Part shown: in pieces, positions 35,683 through 39,379 of the stretch
Layout of the letters: every line of letters begins with the position of its first letter
Numbering within the stretch: the stretch's first letter is position 1
NCBI GenBank assembly: GCA_016187925.1
Contig: JACPIS010000044.1
Location: forward strand, 1-39,379
Direction of reading: 5' to 3'
From: Opitutia bacterium
GTDB taxonomy: Bacteria > Verrucomicrobiota > Verrucomicrobiia > Opitutales > Opitutaceae
Length of the DNA stretch: 39,379 nucleotides
Made by a program: the position numbers and the translations under genes
Notes under the pieces: model-generated
The model's database searches: none
Told to the model about the DNA's origin: nothing
Seen by the model: the letters and a program-made list of their open reading frames with translations, nothing else

Positions 35683-36690
35683 TCAGGCTTGACGCAGCAA
35701 CCGGCGCAGCACCGGACCGATGCGTCGCGCCAACGCCGGGTTGGCGTAGCCGACCCACGCCACGGGGCTGGTCGTGTCGAGCGGCGCGCGCAACGGCCGT
35801 CCGTCCGGCGCCGTGACGACGCAGCCCGCCTCCCGCGCAATGAGCGCGGTGCAGATGTCGTAAGGGTGGCACGGCAACGAGGCCGTGCCGGCAAGCCCGA
35901 GCCGTCGGAAGGCGATCGGCCGCAGGTCCGCGATGAAGCGATCGTGCCCCGCAATCAGCGCGTAGAGCTGGCCGCCGGTGCTGAGATATTGATCGTCGAA
36001 GACCGGCTCGCCGCCGCTCGCACCGCTGAGCTTCAGCTCGCGCCACAGCTTTTCCTCGAGCGCCGCGAGCCACGTTTTTCCCTCCGGAAAAAACTTCACC
36101 AGCGAAGCGAAACCATGGGCAACGGTGGGCGACGACGACGGCTTCGGCGTGAACCCACCCCGCCGTCCGGTCCGCAAGTCCAGTCGCTCCGCGCACACTC
36201 CGTGACCGAGCACGGCGCTCAGCCGGTCGGCATATCCGGCCTTGCTGGTGGGCAGCTCGGTCATGGCGGCGACCACAATGTCGGAAAGATTGGTCTTCGC
36301 CCCGCGTTGCGGCGCCAGCGCCGCGAGGCTCCACGCGCTGCGCTTGTCGTACATCAGCCCGCGCGTGCCGTCGATGGGATCGAGGATCAGTTTCCACCTG
36401 GTTTGCGCGACCGGTGTGCCGCGCGGGTACGTCACCGCGCCGTGCTCGTCGAGTCCCTCCATCACCAGCTCGACCGGCTCGCGCCGCGGCCAGCGCGCCT
36501 CGAACCACGCGAGCACGGCCGCTTCGCTGACCTTGTCGACGGCGTAGATGGTGTCGGCCGCCGTGACCGCCGCGACCCTGCTCAGCCGGACCGCACCGCG
36601 CCGGCGTGAGGCCAGCACCGAAACGCGAATCACCTCCTGCAGGCCGCAAAGCAGGCGGCGGAATGATTCGAGTTGGGTCGCGGCACGCAT
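35683..36690 (-). CDS. Inositol-monophosphatase-family phosphatase
   Basis: 335-aa enzyme of the Mg2+-dependent inositol monophosphatase/bisphosphate nucleotidase superfamily, which removes phosphate from sugars or nucleotides. Metal site: VMEGLDE (Glu), LDPIDGTRGLMYDKRSAWSL with the signature DPIDGT, and PCHPYDICTALIAREAGCVV, where the late Asp of the family's W/YD motif is in HPYD. A long insert between the halves (about residues 165-235) is larger than in classical IMPases. The ATG at 36690 is used; a TTG directly before it would add one residue. The exact substrate (inositol phosphate, fructose bisphosphate or PAP) cannot be decided. Confidence 0.83.
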   Translation of the reverse strand: MRAATQLESFRRLLCGLQEVIRVSVLASRRRGAVRLSRVAAVTAADTIYAVDKVSEAAVLAWFEARWPRREPVELVMEGLDEHGAVTYPRGTPVAQTRWKLILDPIDGTRGLMYDKRSAWSLAALAPQRGAKTNLSDIVVAAMTELPTSKAGYADRLSAVLGHGVCAERLDLRTGRRGGFTPKPSSSPTVAHGFASLVKFFPEGKTWLAALEEKLWRELKLSGASGGEPVFDDQYLSTGGQLYALIAGHDRFIADLRPIAFRRLGLAGTASLPCHPYDICTALIAREAGCVVTAPDGRPLRAPLDTTSPVAWVGYANPALARRIGPVLRRLLRQA

Positions 36691-36785
36691 CAACGCATCT
36701 ACATTTCTGAATTAACTCCGTCGCTGACGAGCCGGAAAGGCACCGGCTGCTTGCGTCGTGTCATAAGGCGGCGCAAACTCGCCGC

Positions 36786-38606
36786 ATGTCAACCGCCCAT
36801 ACTTCCGCGAAGAGGGGCGCCGCCAAGGAGGCCCCCGCCGCCCGGATTCTTTCTCCCCGCCGCAAGACCACCCAGGCCACCTCGCTGCACGAACTCGCCA
36901 TCGAGCAACTCGTGCACTTCAACATCGATCCGCGCAGTCCCGTCGGCCAGCCGCTGCTGGCGCTCGCGGAAAAACTCTACGCCGCGCACGGCGACGTGAC
37001 CGACCTCTGGGAGGTGACGCTGCGCGAGCTCTCCCGCCTGCCCCGTGAGGACCGGCTCGCGCTGTTCAACGCGAAGAAATTCCTCTCCTTCCAGCTGGCG
37101 AAGCTGCTCGACACGCTGCAAAGCCCGGCGCGCAAGACGCACCAGTCGCTCGGCTACAGCAACACCACGATGCTGGCGAAGGGCCCCTACCCGGTCTTCG
37201 ACAACGTCACCGCGCTCTTCTCGGCCAACCCCGTCGTCACGCGCACCGCGACCTACCTCTACGCGTGCTCCGAGTGGATCGACGACGCCTTCCAGGGCAA
37301 GGAGCTCCTGCTCGAGATCTACTCGCGGTTGATGAACCCGACCTCGATCTCGCTCGCCAACCACATCGTCGACGTCGAGTGCGGCCCGCTCGCCGGGCAA
37401 TACATGGCGTGGAACTTCAACTCCGGCATGAGCGCCATCGACGCCATCCTCTCCCACCTCGTGGGCTACCAGGACGTCATTCTCTCCTCGCGCAACATCT
37501 ACGGCGGCGCCTACCAGCTCATCCACGACTGGTTCGGCAAGCGCAGCAATCTCGACGCCGGCGTCGTGTTCTTCGACGGCGCCACGCAGACCGACTTCGC
37601 CACGGCACTCGCCGCCGTGCGCAGGAAATACGCCGAGCGTCTCGCCGCCGGCCGCCGCATCTACGTCTACCTCGAGAGCCCGTGCAATCCGCACGGCGTT
37701 TTCCTCGACGTGCCCGCCATCTGCCAGGCCGCGCACGCCGAAGGCCTCACCGTCATCCTCGACTCGACCGTCGGCACGCCGTTCCTCGTCCGCCCGCTGC
37801 GCCACCCGAATCCCGCCGCGCGGCCCGACTACGTGCTGCACAGCTACACCAAGGACCTCACCGGCCACGGCACCACCACCGCCGGCGTCGTCCTCGGCCG
37901 CAATGAGGACATGTTCATCCCGAAGGGCGAGACCACGCCCTCCGGCAAGAGCTGGCACGACACGCTTTTCTGGAACGTCTACTACATCAAGGGCGCCTTC
38001 CTCGACTCCGACAAGGCCTTCGAGGTGCTCACCGGCATGAAGACGCTCGAGGAGCGCATGCTCAAGAAGTGCGGCAACACGCTCATCTTCGCCCGCTGGC
38101 TGGCGTCGAATCCGCTCGTCACCGTCACTGGACCCGCCAACCCGGGCGACCCGAACTTTGCCGTCGCGAAAAAGATCTCCTACCTCGAGCTGCCCGCGCC
38201 GCTCTTCACGATCAACTTCGAGAAGGCCAAGATCTCGCGCGTCACGCTCGAGCGGTTCTTCGATTCGCTCGCGCCGATGTTCGGCCACATGGTCTCGCTC
38301 GGTCAGAGCAACACGCTCGTGCTCTGCCCCGCGCTCACCTCGCACTCCGAGCTCGACGCCGACGCGCTCAAGGAGGCCGGCATCACGCCCACGACCATCC
38401 GCATCGCCGTCGGCGACGAGGCGCCGCGCGAACTCATCGGCGACTTCCTCGCCGCCGTGCACAACTCGCTCGACCACGACCTGCCCGGCTTCAGCAAAAA
38501 ATTCCTGCAGGGCGAGGCCGTGGACAAGCTGGTCGATGAGACCTACGTCGACCTGCACCGCCGCCACGCGGCGGCACAGCCGCGCTTCGCGACTTGCCTG
38601 AAGTGA
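36786..38606 (+). CDS. PLP-dependent Cys/Met-metabolism-type enzyme with long N-terminal extension
   Basis: 606-aa fold type I PLP enzyme related to cystathionine gamma-synthase/lyase and methionine gamma-lyase. In the core: FNSGMSAIDAILSHLVG, SSRNIYGGAYQLIHDWFGK, YLESPCNPHGVFLDVPAI, ILDSTVGTPFLVRPL and PLP lysine K356 in SYTKDLTGHGTTTAG. Typical members are about 400 aa; here about 130 residues precede the core, including a predicted helical, non-PLP part (LHELAIEQLVHFNIDPRSPV; LSRLPREDRLALFNAKKF). The first 35 residues are basic and probably disordered. The sequence is equally compatible with an atypical family of sulfur amino-acid enzymes. Upstream, 36691-36785 shows no recognised riboswitch. 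Divergent from the phosphatase gene. Confidence 0.85.
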   Translation: MSTAHTSAKRGAAKEAPAARILSPRRKTTQATSLHELAIEQLVHFNIDPRSPVGQPLLALAEKLYAAHGDVTDLWEVTLRELSRLPREDRLALFNAKKFLSFQLAKLLDTLQSPARKTHQSLGYSNTTMLAKGPYPVFDNVTALFSANPVVTRTATYLYACSEWIDDAFQGKELLLEIYSRLMNPTSISLANHIVDVECGPLAGQYMAWNFNSGMSAIDAILSHLVGYQDVILSSRNIYGGAYQLIHDWFGKRSNLDAGVVFFDGATQTDFATALAAVRRKYAERLAAGRRIYVYLESPCNPHGVFLDVPAICQAAHAEGLTVILDSTVGTPFLVRPLRHPNPAARPDYVLHSYTKDLTGHGTTTAGVVLGRNEDMFIPKGETTPSGKSWHDTLFWNVYYIKGAFLDSDKAFEVLTGMKTLEERMLKKCGNTLIFARWLASNPLVTVTGPANPGDPNFAVAKKISYLELPAPLFTINFEKAKISRVTLERFFDSLAPMFGHMVSLGQSNTLVLCPALTSHSELDADALKEAGITPTTIRIAVGDEAPRELIGDFLAAVHNSLDHDLPGFSKKFLQGEAVDKLVDETYVDLHRRHAAAQPRFATCLK

Positions 38607-38667
38607 ACCGGTCGCAGCGGACAAAGCACTCGCCGGGCTCGCCGGACTTGTTGCATAACCGGAGGCG

Positions 38668-39159
38668 ATGAATCCGTCGCCTCCGCCCACGCTCCGCGCC
38701 GCCACGCTGGCGGACGCCGCCCGTGCGCTGGCGTGGACACCGGAGGCCGGCGCACTCCGGCGCTGGGCCGGACCGAGCACGCGCCATCCGGCGACGCCGG
38801 AATCTCTCTGGGAGGACATCAACCACTCCGACGCCACCACGTTCGCCCTCGAGTTGCCGGAGCACGGATTGGCCGCCTTTGGGCAGGTGCGTTACCGCGA
38901 GCAGACCTACGGACACCTGGCGCGGCTGATCGTGTCGCCGGAGTTGCGCGGCCGCGGGCTCGGCCGGTTGCTGTGCCTGGCGCTGATGCGCGAGGCCGTG
39001 CGGCTGCACGCCATCAAGGCGTTCTCGCTCTATGTTTTTCCCGACAACCTGAACGCCATCGGACTCTACCGTTCGCTCGGCTACGTCGAGGTCGGGCGGC
39101 ATCCCCAGGTCAATTGCCTCCTGATGGAGGCGCCGTTGTCCGCCCTGCCGGCAGAATAA
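38668..39159 (+). CDS. GNAT family N-acetyltransferase
   Basis: 163-aa GNAT-fold acetyltransferase. The acetyl-CoA-binding motif A is clear in RLIVSPELRGRGLGRLLCLA, followed by the motif B region LYVFPDNLNAIGLYRSLGYV, ending EVGRHPQVNCLLM. It has no strong resemblance to a specific subfamily such as RimI; substrate unknown. It starts at ATG 38668, 61 bp after the PLP enzyme gene. It is not obviously related to the spermidine-acetyltransferase-like gene at 12299. Confidence 0.86.
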   Translation: MNPSPPPTLRAATLADAARALAWTPEAGALRRWAGPSTRHPATPESLWEDINHSDATTFALELPEHGLAAFGQVRYREQTYGHLARLIVSPELRGRGLGRLLCLALMREAVRLHAIKAFSLYVFPDNLNAIGLYRSLGYVEVGRHPQVNCLLMEAPLSALPAE

Positions 39160-39190
39160 GGGCCCGTCGCATAATCCCGTATCTGCGACT

Positions 39191-39241
39191 GTCTATGACC
39201 GCCGTCGAGAATCAAGTGTCTCCCATCCGGCGGCCATAGAC
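39191..39241. repeat. Intergenic inverted repeat at right edge
   Basis: GTCTATGACCGCCG (39191-39204) and CGGCGGCCATAGAC (39228-39241) pair at 13 of 14 positions around a 23-nt loop. No T-run follows, so it does not look like a terminator for the GNAT gene. It may be one unit of a genome-wide repeat; this cannot be tested inside the window. Confidence 0.5.
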
Positions 39242-39289
39242 CACAGACATCCCACAGCGCACCCGACTTCCGGCGCCAACTTCGTATCC

Positions 39290-39354
39290 TGTCATTCTGA
39301 GCGCAGCGAAGAATCCACGCGTGCGAATCCTGCATCGCGCCCGAGCACGTGGAT
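39290..39354. repeat. Dispersed intergenic repeat of the TCATTCTGAGCG type
   Basis: TGTCATTCTGAGCGCAGCGA (39290-39309) followed by AGAATCCACG is a sequence I recognise as a common intergenic repeat in several bacterial phyla. It continues into an imperfect hairpin, ATCCACGCGTGC (39313-39324) with GCACGTGGAT (39345-39354). The remaining right-edge DNA, 39160-39379, contains no gene. Confidence 0.6.
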
Positions 39355-39379
39355 CCTTGTATGTTCAACCTGATGTTAA

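Noticed and set aside
36691-36785. SAM or other riboswitch upstream of the Cys/Met-type enzyme
   Set aside because: Too short and without the paired elements or conserved bases of SAM riboswitch classes.
36789-38840. A 683-codon minus-strand open frame opposite the PLP enzyme
   Set aside because: Shadow of the well-supported plus-strand gene; no motif found.

Overview
This is a GC-rich window with tightly packed genes and weak or absent Shine-Dalgarno sequences. The gene families (DUF3568 lipoprotein, DUF433/DUF5615 toxin-antitoxin pair, two PilT-type ATPases, CusB proteins carrying both a heavy-metal-binding domain and a DUF3347 domain, an ECF sigma factor with a cysteine-rich tail) suggest a Verrucomicrobiota bacterium of the Opitutaceae type. 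That assignment is an inference from overall character, not a database result.

Layout. 1-4175: the N-terminal half of a DEAD-box RNA helicase (minus strand, cut by the window edge), then two PilT-type ATPases with a toxin-antitoxin pair between them. 4218-12158, all minus strand: a two-gene unit (S41 peptidase plus a duplicated LolA-like secreted protein), a DUF3568 lipoprotein with its own terminator, and a 1508-residue hybrid histidine kinase with an NMT1/THI5-like periplasmic sensor. 12299-17380, plus strand: a spermidine-acetyltransferase-like GNAT, a PhzF isomerase with terminator, a MocR regulator behind a candidate operator, and a cupin / DJ-1 / EamA-exporter set.

17474-35179 is a large monovalent-metal (copper/silver) resistance island built from two modules. 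Each opens with a related cassette of about 530 bp: a shared promoter/operator (GGCAA-N6-TTGCC, then 15 nt, then GTTAT), a small exported cysteine-rich protein of unknown family, and a structured intergenic leader. Module 1 continues with a YHS-like protein, an outer-membrane efflux lipoprotein, CusB1, a damaged cusA1, and two small Cys-motif proteins, and ends in a strong terminator. Module 2 continues with CusB2, an intact CusA2 that carries an in-frame palindromic repeat, a CorE-like ECF sigma factor with a cysteine-rich tail, a 54-residue cysteine-rich peptide, an ICMT-like methyltransferase, a small membrane protein, and a CPC-type P-type ATPase.

Likely working model (inference): the ECF factor senses copper directly through its cysteines and drives the two cassettes; the small cysteine-rich proteins bind metal in the envelope; the ATPase moves Cu+/Ag+ from cytoplasm to periplasm; and CusB2-CusA2, with the single outer-membrane protein from module 1, exports it. 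35239-39379: a BamE-like lipoprotein, an inositol-monophosphatase-family enzyme, a long PLP-dependent Cys/Met-metabolism-type enzyme, a GNAT, and two intergenic repeat-like elements at the right edge. No intergenic stretch exceeds 300 bp.
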